A stretch of 64,000 bases of DNA from Sipunculus nudus (Eukaryota > Annelida > Sipuncula > Golfingiida > Sipunculidae): NCBI GenBank assembly GCA_026874595.1, contig CM049307.1, positions 42,042,362 through 42,106,361 of the forward strand. The letters are read 5' to 3'. The translations under genes and the position numbers were made by a program. The first letter of the stretch is position 1. The number at the start of each line of letters is the position of its first letter. The notes under the pieces are model-generated. The model had not been told where the DNA came from. It did not search any database and was given only the letters and a program-made list of their open reading frames with translations. Shown in pieces: positions 24,116 to 35,500 of the stretch.

Positions 24116-27100
24116 TGGATAACGTTATTATACAACAATTGTTTATGGTGCAGACAATATTATTATTTACTTTTGATTTTGACTGGGGATTTTGCTGTTG
24201 TTTTTTTTTCAGGTATTTTGATAATATAACAATTTTTATTTCAGGAATTTTTTTACACTAGGATAGTTAGACTACCAGTGACAGCTGTGTGTAAAATGAG
24301 CATAAAAATAGGTTTTTCTCTCAGTTATTGTACTTCATCTAAGATAACATGGAGAGGTGGCATATATATGTATTATAAACATATAATTAATAATTAACTT
24401 TAAGCTAATATATGGAAAAAAATTTATCTGCCAAAAATAGTTATTGATGTTGATAACGTGAAACATGATTTGAAACCAAAATACTATTATAATTTTATTT
24501 TAAATTATACTTTAATTGAACAAAAAAAATGTGATAAATATGTATATATTTAATTTTATGTATACCCGGGCAGTGTGTAATCAAGTTTGTGAACTGTAAT
24601 TAATACAGTGTGGTTGGTGATTAATGAATTTTTGTAGTAAATCAGACACAGGTATGAGTGTTTGATGTATATTTAATCTCAGCACTTCAGTCTGGCAGGT
24701 TCTGACTATCAGCTGCTGTTAATCCATCATGTTGATCTAGCAGGTCTGTGCAACTGTCACAGGCAGGTTTTTGTCTCTCATACATAATGGTATTAATGAG
24801 ATCTTAATCTGATATTATTGCTGTGACAGTTTTAAAAATTAAAGAAATATTTTTACTTGATTAACCAGGTCTTATCATTGTAATATATTTATATATAAAT
24901 TCTGTAGTAGATTACCAATTATATGGTTGTAGCTTTATGGTTACAAAGAATTTTTCAGAAATGTGATTATGATTTATCATTAGTAAAAATGATTGAAGCC
25001 AAAAAAAAAAAAATTAGAACCTAAAATTTTGAGTAATTCAGTTTCAGACAACAAGTGGTGTGATAAAGAGGTATTACTGTATATTGTTTTAATATGAAAC
25101 ACTCTTCTGCTTAATGTATTCTGTACTTCTAAAGACACACATGAGGGTGCCTTCCATGAGTTTATCCATTGCCCATTCTGTCTTTTGATTATTACATTTT
25201 GATATGATCATGTTTGACATTTGTTTCAGATTATAATTTTCCAGTATCAGTAACTTTTAAAATGAAACATTAACTCATAATATCAGCAGGCTTCTAGATT
25301 GATAGGGCCATGATTATTCATTTGGTTATAAGGTCAAAGGTCATAGGTTACAATATTTAAATTCATGATAGTGCCTGGAGGAAGAATCCTTGTACCAGAA
25401 CCAGGTCAAGTAGCGCAGTTGGTGAGAAGTACTTCATACACCAAGCCACAAATTTGTCACGATCCTTTCAGTCCTTCTGTAGCCCTGTGTTGTATGATGA
25501 TTGACAACCTTGTATGTTTGTTCTGTGTTGGCCTTCTAATGATACAGTATTATTGTTGTATATGGTGCATACTAATCGGATGATATGGTTATCAATATTA
25601 GATTGACACTACATGGGCCCCTTACATTGGGTAGTTACGGCAAAATTCTGCCAACAGACAAACAAACAAACACAGCTGTAAACATTAACTCCCTAATATG
25701 TTATAAAAAGGGGAAAATTTACTAGGTAATTAGTCTTCAGGTGTTTAAACAAAAATTAATCAATGATGAATCACCATGTAAAAAAAAACTGACGAGGAAG
25801 CTAGACTACTAAGGTGTCTCTTAAGCTGAATGTAACCGATTTGTATGATGATAGTTTTACACTTAAAATCCAGTCATCTGTGATGATTCCTGTTCCTTCA
25901 TATTCACTCTGTCAAGTGTGCAAATTTTTGTTAAAAGTACATACATGTACAACCAGTTCTTGATGCAAGATTGTATCAGATTTCTTCTTTTACAATCTGT
26001 TCTCAGGTTCCACACCTACACTTGTTTACCCAGTCTAGTCAGTGTTATTTCAGCCCGAAATATCACAATAATGAGCCACAGATTTTTTTGTTAATTTGTG
26101 ATAATTTGAGTTTTTTATTTGTGACATTATATTACTTCATGCTGGCAGTGAATGGCACTCACTGTGTGGTGTCACTGCATCTTAGTGTCGTTAGCTGGAG
26201 TTTTTCATCCACAGCTAATCATAGGGTTATATTTAAAATCATTTCAGAAATAATTGTGAGGGCATTCACCTTTAAGGATTCCCATGCTTCCTGGAAGGTT
26301 TTAATTCTGATATTTTTACAGGTATCTCTAAAAGGTATTGGAAAATATCAGATTTATACAGTTTCTTCAAATTTTCTTTATTCTTTAAAAAGGCTTGTAT
26401 TTCTTTGAAAACTGATATTAGAACCCTTGTATACAGTTACTGTAAGTGGTTATCTTGTAAAACATACTGTTGTACATGTAATTTTATCATTGAATTTAGA
26501 TAAAGCAAAAAGGCAGAAGACGTTCAGATGACTAAACTATGAAGGAAACAGGACAAGAAGATATTTGTAGAGATTTTCATACTTCATCTTGAGAATCATT
26601 AGTACTTTCACTAAAGTTCAAGATTGATGGATAGTTGACAGAGTTGCAAGGGGTCAGAGAAAAAATTATTCAGTGAAAAATTCATATCAAATCATGGAAA
26701 GTGATGGAAATTTTTTTAAATAGCTTTGGTGCTGGTAGCTGATTTTCAGGTTGAAAGAGTTTTGTGAATGTTTTAAGTCACGGACATGTTGAGTTGATTT
26801 TGAGCTATCTATGGTGAACATAGCTGGTTTTAAAGTTGAGAATTTTTAAAATCCATTGCTGTACAAACCAGCATTCAATCAGTCTTTACTTGATATTCAT
26901 TGTACTTTCAGTTAAGGGTCTGGTGTGTATGCAGATTAATTTGAATTGATTGTTTTCAATCAAATTTGTATTTGTGGCATATTCATGAACAGCTTGGTGG
27001 CCTTGAATGAGGTGACTTGTTTCCTGATTCCTCCGCTAGATGTTATATATTGTGTTAAAACCTGTGGTTGAAAATTTTATAGACTTGCCATGTATGCATT

Positions 27101-27557
27101 AATGATTTACAAATAAAATGCCAAAAAATATATAAATTTGTCCATAGATAAGGCTTAGATTGCAAACAAGTTATTAAAACATAGAAACAATGGTTATACA
27201 GTTAACACTACCATAGTTAAGTTGTATAATCACTGATAAAAGATCATTTATCCCCATGGACCTGTATTGTTATTGATACTATACAAGTTGATGTGTGTTT
27301 GTGTCAAAATAAAATAATAGCGGAGTGAAAACTTGTTTTTTAGTTTTCGTAACCATTTATCACAGGCGTTTACATGTGGTTAAATGAAGGAAGTAAAATA
27401 AACATGCAGGGAGAGGAGGCCACCTTCATTTCCTAAGGTCACACATATAACCAGACCAGATAAAAAAACAGAATGAACAATGTTAATTTGTGATTAAATC
27501 ATGTGATTTATCTTGATTCAATGTTGCCTGAGCCTTCATCTTCCTAGCGGTTTTTGA
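24116..27557. other. Low-copy AT-rich sequence
   Basis: Mostly featureless. At 25331-25343 there is AGGTCAAAGGTCA, a DR1 nuclear-receptor-type site, probably a relic of the repeat family at 38.9 kb. At 25411 TAGCGCAGTTGG fits an RNA polymerase III A box, with a weak B-box-like GTCACGATCC about 45 bases on. This could be a worn tRNA-derived SINE, but no poly(A) tail or copies support it. The 145-codon frame at 25971-26408 has no recognised domain. Confidence 0.4.
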
Positions 27558-27728
27558 TTTTTAAGCTCAGCTGACTGAAAGTCATCTGAGCTATACTGTA
27601 GACCCTTTGTCCGTCGACAGGCCAGCCAGCAGTCCATTAACAAGGCACAAATCTTAACCACTGGCCCTAGAAGATTCTAAGTAAATACCCAAATAGGTCC
27701 GTAAAAGATCTCTTGGAAACCTGAAATT

Positions 27729-27743
27729 AGGTCACTGTGACCT
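27729..27743. promoter_or_regulatory. Perfect palindromic ERE-type nuclear receptor site
   Basis: AGGTCACTGTGACCT has two AGGTCA half-sites inverted with three bases between, the textbook estrogen-response-element arrangement. It is part of the element's repeated unit. Degraded versions are at 29081 (AGGTCACTGTGGCCT) and 35289 (AGGTCATTGCGACCT). Binding in this organism is not shown. Confidence 0.5.
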
Positions 27744-27861
27744 ATATCATCCAAGCTATGGGGCTCAAAAAGTATCCCTCAGAATAATTAAAAAATTGAT
27801 AAAAAAGCTCCAGTATCTGAATAACTAATTCATTGATTGCCATGATTCTTTACATATTGAT

Positions 27862-28739
27862 TAGTGGTGGGCCGATCATCGAGTTTTACGGAAAGTCAGT
27901 CGGTTTGCTGCCACTTTCAAGCACTCAATTACCAAAGGCAACTATCGATTACATTATAATAATGATTGTTTTCTACCCAGAATGCCTTTATGTTATAGGC
28001 AAAAATGGTTCTTCCATTTTTTACCACATTCCGTGCTTCATATAATGAGTCTGTCTTCCCAGATAACTTCTGTATGTAACTGAGTATGATACGGTAGATG
28101 CGAGAACAGAGGACTTATTAAACTTATTATCTATGAAGTCGCAGGGAGCTGCAGAATTAGCAGAGAATTTTCTAATGAAATGTACATTGCAAAATATGGG
28201 CGGGAAGGCGTTAAAATACTCCATAAATTCTCCAAGTCTGTGCCAATTTTGCGAGATTCTCTTAGAAATAATCTTCTCAACTGATGCCAGGTGCCGCTGT
28301 TTAGGCCGTCCTTAAAAATTTATTTGTTGTGGCTAACCCGGCCGGTCAAGTATTTGGATTTCAGCTGGAAATTTTTGGACTAGTCTGCAATTTTTTTTTT
28401 TTTTTGGTATGAACTGCCCCAAGAGCACCTGGGCCTGTAAACTCTGCCTTCATGTGCTAGAAAAACAGCCCCTTTATAGGCCTAACATTCTTAGATGCTC
28501 TTAAATTCCATTATAAAAGATATTTCCCCATTTGCCAATCGTTAAATTTGATCCTTAGTCTTTATATGTAGAAGGATCATTACTCTCATACGTGAGAGGA
28601 GAATACCTGCAGTTTCACAGATAATTGCATATTTCTTTGATTATTACATACATTTCTCTGAACCGATTAATAATCGATCATCAGTCGGTTTGCTCAAACC
28701 GATGATCGATTATGATAAAGGAACCGACTCCCACCACTA
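27862..28739. mobile_element. hAT-type non-autonomous transposon with 8-bp target duplication
   Basis: Flanked by identical ATATTGAT (27854-27861 and 28740-28747), the 8-bp duplication of hAT elements. Ends are TAGTGGTGGG and CCCACCACTA, a perfect 10-bp inverted repeat. Subterminal GATCATCG/CGATGATC and AATCGATCATCAGTCGGTTT segments are also inverted copies. The 878 bp hold no recognisable transposase, only a 60-codon frame. It sits inside the AGCTCAG-related element; the sister copy at 35130 is continuous across the equivalent place. Confidence 0.9.
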
Positions 28740-30285
28740 ATATTGATCATGCAGTGCTTCATCATTTCTGGAGACTGGTGGCGCCACATGTATTTTTTCT
28801 CTATTTTTGAGACCTTCAAATGAAGTAGTCTGGCTGTTAATAAAGCACAAACCATAACTGTTTGATTGTAACAGTATATCCAGCGAAATCTTGGGCAAAT
28901 CTCCATGGAAACCTAACATTAGGTCATGATGAATTATATTTTGGGAACTTCTGGTTAAAAACATGATTTTAAGCATGTAGGGAGTCAGACAGGGCACAGA
29001 TTGTGTCTGCTAGCTCAAGAATCTTCTGACGTGACATCCGGGGAGGTCCTTGAAAAACCCTCCAGGACACCCATGAAATTAGGTCACTGTGGCCTATGTC
29101 TTCTGTTGTTTTTTTTATGGCAGTTATATCAGAGTAATAGTTTTGCTATCATACATTTAGTCCTTAATAATCACAAAATGGGAGGGCCATTTCTTCAAAT
29201 GCTAAAATAATGTATAAAAACAATAACAATAGAAATAAGCATATTTTGCATTTGCTAAAATCTTACAAAATTCAGCAGGGCACTGTGACCCATGGGTACC
29301 TTGTCTTTTTTTTTTGTAATGTTTTGGTAATATATATGTCAGATTCTAGGAAGAGTAACATCCTTCATTTACTATATAATCTGGGAAGCCCATGTGTAAA
29401 TATATCAGTGTCTTAATGCAAATTTATGCATCCACATGTTGTTTAAATGAATAATTTGTTTATAACATTTCTGAAGTCATGAACAGTCAGTTTGGTCCCA
29501 GCTGGCAGTCTTGAGTTTTTCATAGGATTTTTAGCGAACCTGTGAGCTTATGCGATGATGTGGCGTCGTCTGGCGTCTGTCTTCCGTCTTCTGTACGTTA
29601 ATCCATACTATCTTGAAAACGGCAAGAGTAAGCATCACAAAATTTTATGCAAAAAATTGGTCATCTAAAATAATTTTGCTTAATTTTTGGCTAACTGCAT
29701 TTTCTTAGATTTTATTGGGAAAAAGCTTTAAAAGCTTTAAAAATCTTCTTCTCTGAAACTGTCAAGCCAAATTGTCCAATACTTCACAGAAATGATTCCT
29801 GGAACAATCTTTCTCAAGTTTGTTCGAATGGTTTAAGTTCAGTGATTTTAGGCCAAAAAAGCATATTAAAATTACAATCTCAGAAACGGCTGGAGCTATC
29901 ATCACCAAATTTTATGCCAATGTTGGTCACATGAGTCATATCAGAAATTGAGGTATTGGTGGCGCCACCTGCATCAGCCTTTTTTGTACGGGGATCATCA
30001 GTGCCCGTATCATACTGACGGCTACAAAAAACTTCTTCTCTGAAACCATATGGCCAAAATGTTTAATATCGCACAGAAATGATCCTAGGGTAGTGCTTTC
30101 TGAAGTTTGTTCAAATGGTCTCAGTTCAGTGACTTTGGCTGAGTTATGGGAAGCTGAATTTAGTCATATGTCATAACATCCCATTTTAGCTAAGTGGCTA
30201 CAAAGATCTTCTTCTCAAAAACCACTGGGCCAAATTCTTAAATCTCACACATTAATTATCCTTAGATGTTGATAATTCAAATTTG

Positions 30286-30455
30286 TTCAAATGGTTTTGG
30301 TTCAGTGCTTTTTGGCTGAGTTAAGGGAAGCTGAACTTAGCCATTTTGCTGTATTTTCCCATATGAGTTATTCAAATGGTTTTGGTTCAGTGCTTTTTGG
30401 CTCAGTTAAGGGAAGCTGAACTTAGCCATTTTGCTGTATTTTCCCATATGAGTTA
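30286..30455 (+). repeat. 85-bp tandem duplication private to copy A
   Basis: The block beginning TTCAAATGGTTTTGGTTCAG occurs at 30286 and again at 30371, nearly identical (GGCTGAG versus GGCTCAG). Copy B has a single block at about 36263, so the duplication happened after the copies separated. Confidence 0.9.
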
Positions 30456-32114
30456 TAAACCTGTAAAACGTTTTTTGATTGAGGCCACTGAGGCAAATTT
30501 GTTTAATATTTTACAATAATAAACCCCTGAATAATTCTTATAATAATTGCCTTTTATGGTTCCAAAGAATGAATTTCCGCTGAATTATAAAGATTGAATT
30601 GATTTTGCCAATTCAAGATTTTGCCATCAGTGAGATGTATCTGTTTTATAATTTTGCATTCAATATGCATCTGTAGTAATTTTTAGCAAACCTGTGAGCT
30701 TATGCGATACTATTTCAAAAACAACTGGAGCTAGCATCATGAAATTTAATGCAAAAAATTAGCCAACTGAAAAACTCTGCATTTTCTTTGATTTTATAGA
30801 GAAATAGCTAAAAAACCTTTAAAAATCTTCTCCGACGAAACGGTAAAGCCGAATTGTTCAATATTTCACAGAAATAATCTTTTATACCATCTCTCTCAAG
30901 TTTGTTTGAATGGTTCAAGTTCGGTGAATTTTGGCTGAGTTACAGGAAGTTGAACTTAGTCATCTGTCAAAAAAGCATACTAAAATGACAGTCTCAGAAA
31001 CGGCCGGAGCTATCATCACCAAATTTTATGCCAGTGTTGGTCACATGAGTCATATATGAAATTCAGGTATTGGTGGCGCCACCTGCTTTGACCTTTTTTG
31101 TACTGGGGTCATTGGTCATCTGTACATTAACCCATAATTTCTCAGGAATGGCAGGAGCTACCATCCCCAGATTTTATGCAATAATCTGTCACATATCAAA
31201 TGTTGTGGGATTCAGCCTATTTTTTTTGGCTATCTGCGTTTACTTAGATTTTATAGGGAAAAAGCTGAAAAACCTTTAAAAGTCTTCTTCTTGTAAACGG
31301 TCTAGCCAAATTGTTCAATATTTTGCAGAAATGATCCCAGAGGCAAGCCCTCTCTAGTTTGTTCAAATGGTTTGATGAATTTTAGTGGAGTTACATGAAT
31401 TTGAACAGTCATTTGGCCAAGTAAGCATACTGACATAGTAACCTCAGAAATGACAGAAGCTAGCATTACCAAGTCTTGTGCAAATGTTGGTCACATGACT
31501 CATATTTGAAGTTGCAGATTTTGTGGTGCCACCTACATTGACTGGTTTTTTATGGGCAAAAGCATCATAATTTTAGCCTCTTTCAGCTTAAAATGTTTAT
31601 GATGAAACTGTCAAGTTGAATAGTTCAGTTTTTCAAAAGAATTAACCTAGGACATGGTTCTTTCAATCATATCAGAAAAGCTTAAGTTGGTCTTATGGCC
31701 ATTATTATGTCTATTTCAAACTAAGGACTGCAAAACTGTTCTTCTACAAAATTATTGTTTCAATTATAACTTCTGTAACATTGCACAAAAATTATTCTTA
31801 GGTGGCCTTTGTTCAAGTTTACTTGAATGATTTTTGGCAGAATTATTGGACCTTTAACAATGAAAGAACTGCATCTTTTATTATTTTAGATATTTTGATA
31901 AAAAGTTTATGAATATGTCAGCTTAAAAAAAAAAGAATTTTAGCCAAATTCTTTCAGTATGTGTAAACAGATTCACCAACACTCCAAGATTGTGTCTGTA
32001 TCTTTAAATAGGTTGAGAAACTGCCAACTGTTTCAGATTTGGCAACAGATCAAGAGTTCATTCAGTGCAGCCAGATTTAGGTCAAGAGTTCAATCAGTGC
32101 AGCCAAGCACAAGG

Positions 32115-32202
32115 CATGTGATCAACTCATGGGTGACATGTGAACACCTCATGGGCGACATGTGAACACCTCATGGGCACCATGTGATCACCTTATGGGT
32201 GT
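32115..32202 (+). repeat. Four 22-bp tandem units
   Basis: Units start CATGTGA and contain CTCATGGG or TTATGGG, at 32115, 32137, 32159 and 32181. They lie in the part of copy A that is missing from copy B. Confidence 0.9.
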
Positions 32203-32689
32203 CATGCCCCTCAGGGCAGGGCCCCTGCATGAGCTTATGCAATGGTGTGGCTACTATTTCAGCTTGGCAACAGGCTAGAGGTCAGTCTCCATCTATTTAT
32301 AGATTTGGCAGACTGCCAACTGTATCAGATTAGGCAACAGGTCAAGAGTTCACTCAGTGCAGCCAAGTATGGGTCAGGAGTTCACTCAGTGCAGTAGCTG
32401 CATTCTATTTATAGTGTTGGCAGACTGCCCACTGCATCAGATTTGGCACCAAAGTTCAGCCTGGATCTATTTATAGCTTTGGCAGACTGCCAACTGTGTC
32501 AGATTATGCAACAGGTCAAGAGTTCACTCAGTCTAGCCAGGTGCAGGTCATGAGTTCACTCAGTGCAGTAACCTGAGCCAGCAAATTTGTCACAGTTCAC
32601 TCGGGGCAACTGCCTTTCTCACCTAAGCCTGATCAGCCCCATGCATGCATCAGACTCAAAGTAATTTTGATGTATTGGCCTGATATTTT

Positions 32690-33050
32690 GTCCTGTCTAT
32701 GTGTCTTTGATGGCTTTCTCGTTCACAAGACAGGTGTTGCCACCTACAATGACTTTTGCACAGTGTATGTGCCTGCTTATTTCTGCAAAGGAATTTGATA
32801 TATTAGCCTGAAATTGGGCATATATATACATATCTAATAGCTTTGTCGTATACAAGACTGGTGGTGCCACTTACAATAATTTTTGCACAGTGTGTGTCCA
32901 TGCTTATTTTCAGGAGGGGTTTGATATATCAGTCTGAAATTAGGCATATGTATATATCTCTGATAGCTTTGTTGTATACAAGACTGGTGGTGCCAGCTAC
33001 AATCATTTTTGTGTTGTGTGCACCCATGCCAGAATTTCAGCAGTGATGTT
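32690..33050 (+). repeat. 126-127 bp tandem units near the 3' end of copy A
   Basis: ACAAGAC(A/T)GGTG anchors fall at 32725, 32852 and 32978. Each unit has a GGTGNTGCCANCTACAAT motif, a relative of GGTGGCGCCACC, and CACAGTGT. The same three units are present in copy B at about 38436-38760. Confidence 0.85.
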
Positions 33051-33188
33051 TGTGTAATTGTTTCTTATTCAAAATGTTTAGTACTTGCATTGTTCATATA
33101 CATGAGAAGTAATGGTCCAGCATTGAAGCATTATACCTGGTGTATTTCCCAATGCACAGGTTTGCATTAGGCCTGTAGGCCTTGTTTT

Positions 33189-35129
33189 TTGTTGGGGAGA
33201 TACAACAGTTTCCATACACTTTATTATGGAGAAGAATTTTAGCTTTGAGAATATGTACATATCATATGTCCCAGGGCAAAAGTTAAGATAACGTTAAAGA
33301 AAATCTAAAACATTCATTGCACACACAACTTGGACATTTCTTAGACCTTTAGATGTTGTCATGTGTCGGATTTAATGTATATTTTGCATTACAGCATATT
33401 GCATAGATACAAATTTTGAGATATAAAATGGCTTAAGATTATGATATATTTAGGCTATGCCTGATTGTGCCTTTGGTAATATGGCTCCAACTTCCCTGAC
33501 AAATACTGTTTCAGCTTCAGCATCTATTCTGTAATTGGTTTTGCTACGCTTCTTACACGGCGCTTTACCCATAGGCCAACTACCTATATCGTAAGCGCTG
33601 TTTGTTATGGCCTTGTATCCTGAATCTCTACACCAGAGGGGAGCACTGTATTTTGGTCCAATCAGATGAGACCCTGTGCTGGAAGCAAAACGGTTGACTA
33701 GCTTAGTGAGGAATACACAAAGCCAATGTTGTTCATTTTGTTTTGAGTGACAGCTCATCGCCCCGGCGACCGTTTGAACAGGCCAAAGACTCAAAGAGAA
33801 TTGCCCCGCTCGTGGTTTCTGGGCGGAGCCTGATGCCTGTCGAGTGTTTGTTGACTTGCATTTGGTTGGCTGATAGTCACATCAGCAGTTTCTCAAGCAG
33901 ACAGGCCCATGTGCACAACCTGGTGTTTAAATGCATCATAAACAGTCAAAGCATGCAGCGTGAAAACCAGTAGCTTCTTTAGAAGCGCATGATTTCCGCT
34001 GCCTCGGGGTCGTATGTTTTTGCATGAGGATTGTAAATTAAGAATATACATGTGACTGTGTACCTAATACTTGATGTGTAGTGTCACCTCTCATAGACTG
34101 CTATATACGTTTACATTAAATGTATATTGATTTTAGAATACTGTACTAGGTATGACGTCTCAAGGAAGCAATTGTATCTTTTTATGTAAATCAAGTGTCA
34201 AAACTGTGAAGTTGACTGATACATCACAATGATGGTTTATAACCTGACTTGAGTGTGGTAGAGTGGTCATATTTTTTTACCTTGTAGCGGTAATATGAGG
34301 TGTGTATCATATTCTCTGATAAATGATTCATGGTATCTCCAGCAGACAATGCTCTTGTCTGTCGTGGCATCTGATCAGCCGTCCCACAAAACACAGCCAG
34401 AATTCTAAAAGATGAACAGTACAAGACAGGCAGATAGGGGCTCATGTGGCTTCAATTGACCAAATTCTGAACCAACAGCCATGAAGTTAAATAAGAATAA
34501 AAATATATTTATATAATATTTGTGTATAATCATGTCTTCTCAGCTATTGCGCAGTGGTTGAGGCCTCCAGTTTTTTCAGTCCTCATGTAAGCTATGATTT
34601 GTTATTGTTAATGGTAGGAACCCTATAAAATCATATTTGACAATTGAAAGAAAGTAATCAATGATCATCAATTATTAATAGATTGTTTTATGTATCTTCT
34701 ATATTTCTGTTAAACATGCTATATTATAGGTCAGTATCCACCCAAGGACTCAATAAAAATGTTATCATTTTGGTATTGTTGAGCAGCAGTCATGATGGTA
34801 CAACTATTGCTATGTTTAACTGTAAAATTACTTTTTACACAAATGACTAAATAGACTAATCCAAGGAAACCTCAATCAATAATATTTATTTATTCATGCT
34901 AGAAAAACAGTGGTTATAGCTGATCATATAGCTGTGTATAATTATGCACTTATGTCAAGAGGGAGTATGTTTGGTGTTTGGTTTATAAAGTAAACTCGTG
35001 GTAGTGCATAAAATATCCTGAAGAAATCTACTTTTGTCAAGTTGTTAAATTTATATAGGTGCCTGCCCTGTAGGTGGTGCTGTTGGTTGCTTGAAGATGG
35101 TGATATATATATATATATATTATAATCAG
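33189..35129. other. Low-copy sequence with an unassigned minus-strand open frame
   Basis: The part at 33450-34010 is less AT-rich and has a 114-codon minus-strand frame (33794-33450), ending in a lysine- and arginine-containing tail. I do not recognise it and it has no clear splice or promoter support. A GTCCAATCAG (CCAAT-type) sequence near 33656 and GGGCGGAG near 33822 lie in the same block, so a promoter or conserved non-coding element is as likely. The rest is AT-rich and featureless, with an (AT)n run at about 35102-35121. Confidence 0.4.
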
Positions 35130-35500
35130 TTTTAGCTCAGCTGACTAAGTCATCTGATGTACAGGTATGGCGCTTTGTCTGTCTGGTCGTATGTTAGCAG
35201 GGCACAAATCGTAACCGCTGAACCTAGAAGCCTGTAAGTAAAAACCTAGGAAGGTCCATAAAGAAATCTCCTTAGATACCTGAAATTAGGTCATTGCGAC
35301 CTATATCCTCCGGGCTATGGGGCTTGTAAGAACCCCCCAAAATAATAAAAAAATTTGATACAAAACCTCCAATAACTTGATAATCAATGCATGGATTGTC
35401 ATGAAACATGCCTTGAATATTAACCATGACTAGTTTTGTCAGCTCCCAAAAAATGGTGGTGCCACCTATATTTTTTCTTATTTTTACGAACATTTTTCTA
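35130..35500 (+). mobile_element. AGCTCAG-related element, second subfamily, 5' part only
   Basis: Starts TTTAGCTCAGCTGACTAAGT and follows the 27558 copy (GGGCACAAATCGTAACCGCT, CCTGAAATTAGGTCATTGCG, GGCTATGGGGC) to a GGTGGTGCCACCTATATTTT segment. It stops where the GCGAACC-family copy B begins. Its 3' half is not found beyond that element, so it was truncated by the insertion or an associated deletion. Confidence 0.75.

Larger units (their letters stand above)
27558..29305 (+). mobile_element. AGCTCAG-related element, second subfamily, interrupted
   Basis: Starts TTTTTAAGCTCAGCTGAC with CATCTGAGCTATA, then differs from the 13.3-kb type (GGCACAAATCTTAACCACTG). Repeated internal phrases (GGAAACCTGAAATTAGGTCA at 27716, a variant at 28903, GAAATTAGGTCACTGTGGCC at 29076) show tandem units. 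Ends with AGCAGGGCACTGTGACCCAT, then GGGTACCTTGT. It contains the hAT-type MITE at 27862-28739; without it the element is about 870 bp. Confidence 0.78.
29528..33188 (+). mobile_element. GCGAACC-family Helentron-like element, copy A
   Basis: Begins TTTTTAGCGAACCTGTGAGC. Near the right end, CACAGGTTTGC (33156) is the inverse of the 5' GCGAACCTGTG with one change. It is followed by ATTAGGCCTGTAGGCCTTGT, i.e. an AGGCC-TGTA-GGCCT hairpin and TTGTTT. Internal restarts of the 5' text occur at about 30686 (AGCAAACCTGTGAGCTTATG) and 32229 (ATGAGCTTATGCAATGGTGT), so the element is itself built of large repeated blocks. Two full GGTGGCGCCACC palindromes (near 29953 and 31072) and variants occur in it. 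Collinear with copy B but with a local 85-bp duplication and about 340 bp that B lacks. No transposition protein found. Confidence 0.8.

Noticed and set aside
25400..25480. tRNA gene or tRNA-derived SINE suggested by TAGCGCAGTTGG
   Set aside because: The A box fits but the B box is poor, no cloverleaf can be drawn, and no other copy is in the window.
25971..26408. 145-codon plus-strand open frame
   Set aside because: The longest frame in the window, but with no recognisable domain, start context or splice signals. Within chance expectation for this many AT-rich bases.
33450..33794. 114-codon minus-strand frame as a host gene
   Set aside because: No recognised domain or splice support. The region reads equally well as promoter-like or conserved non-coding DNA.
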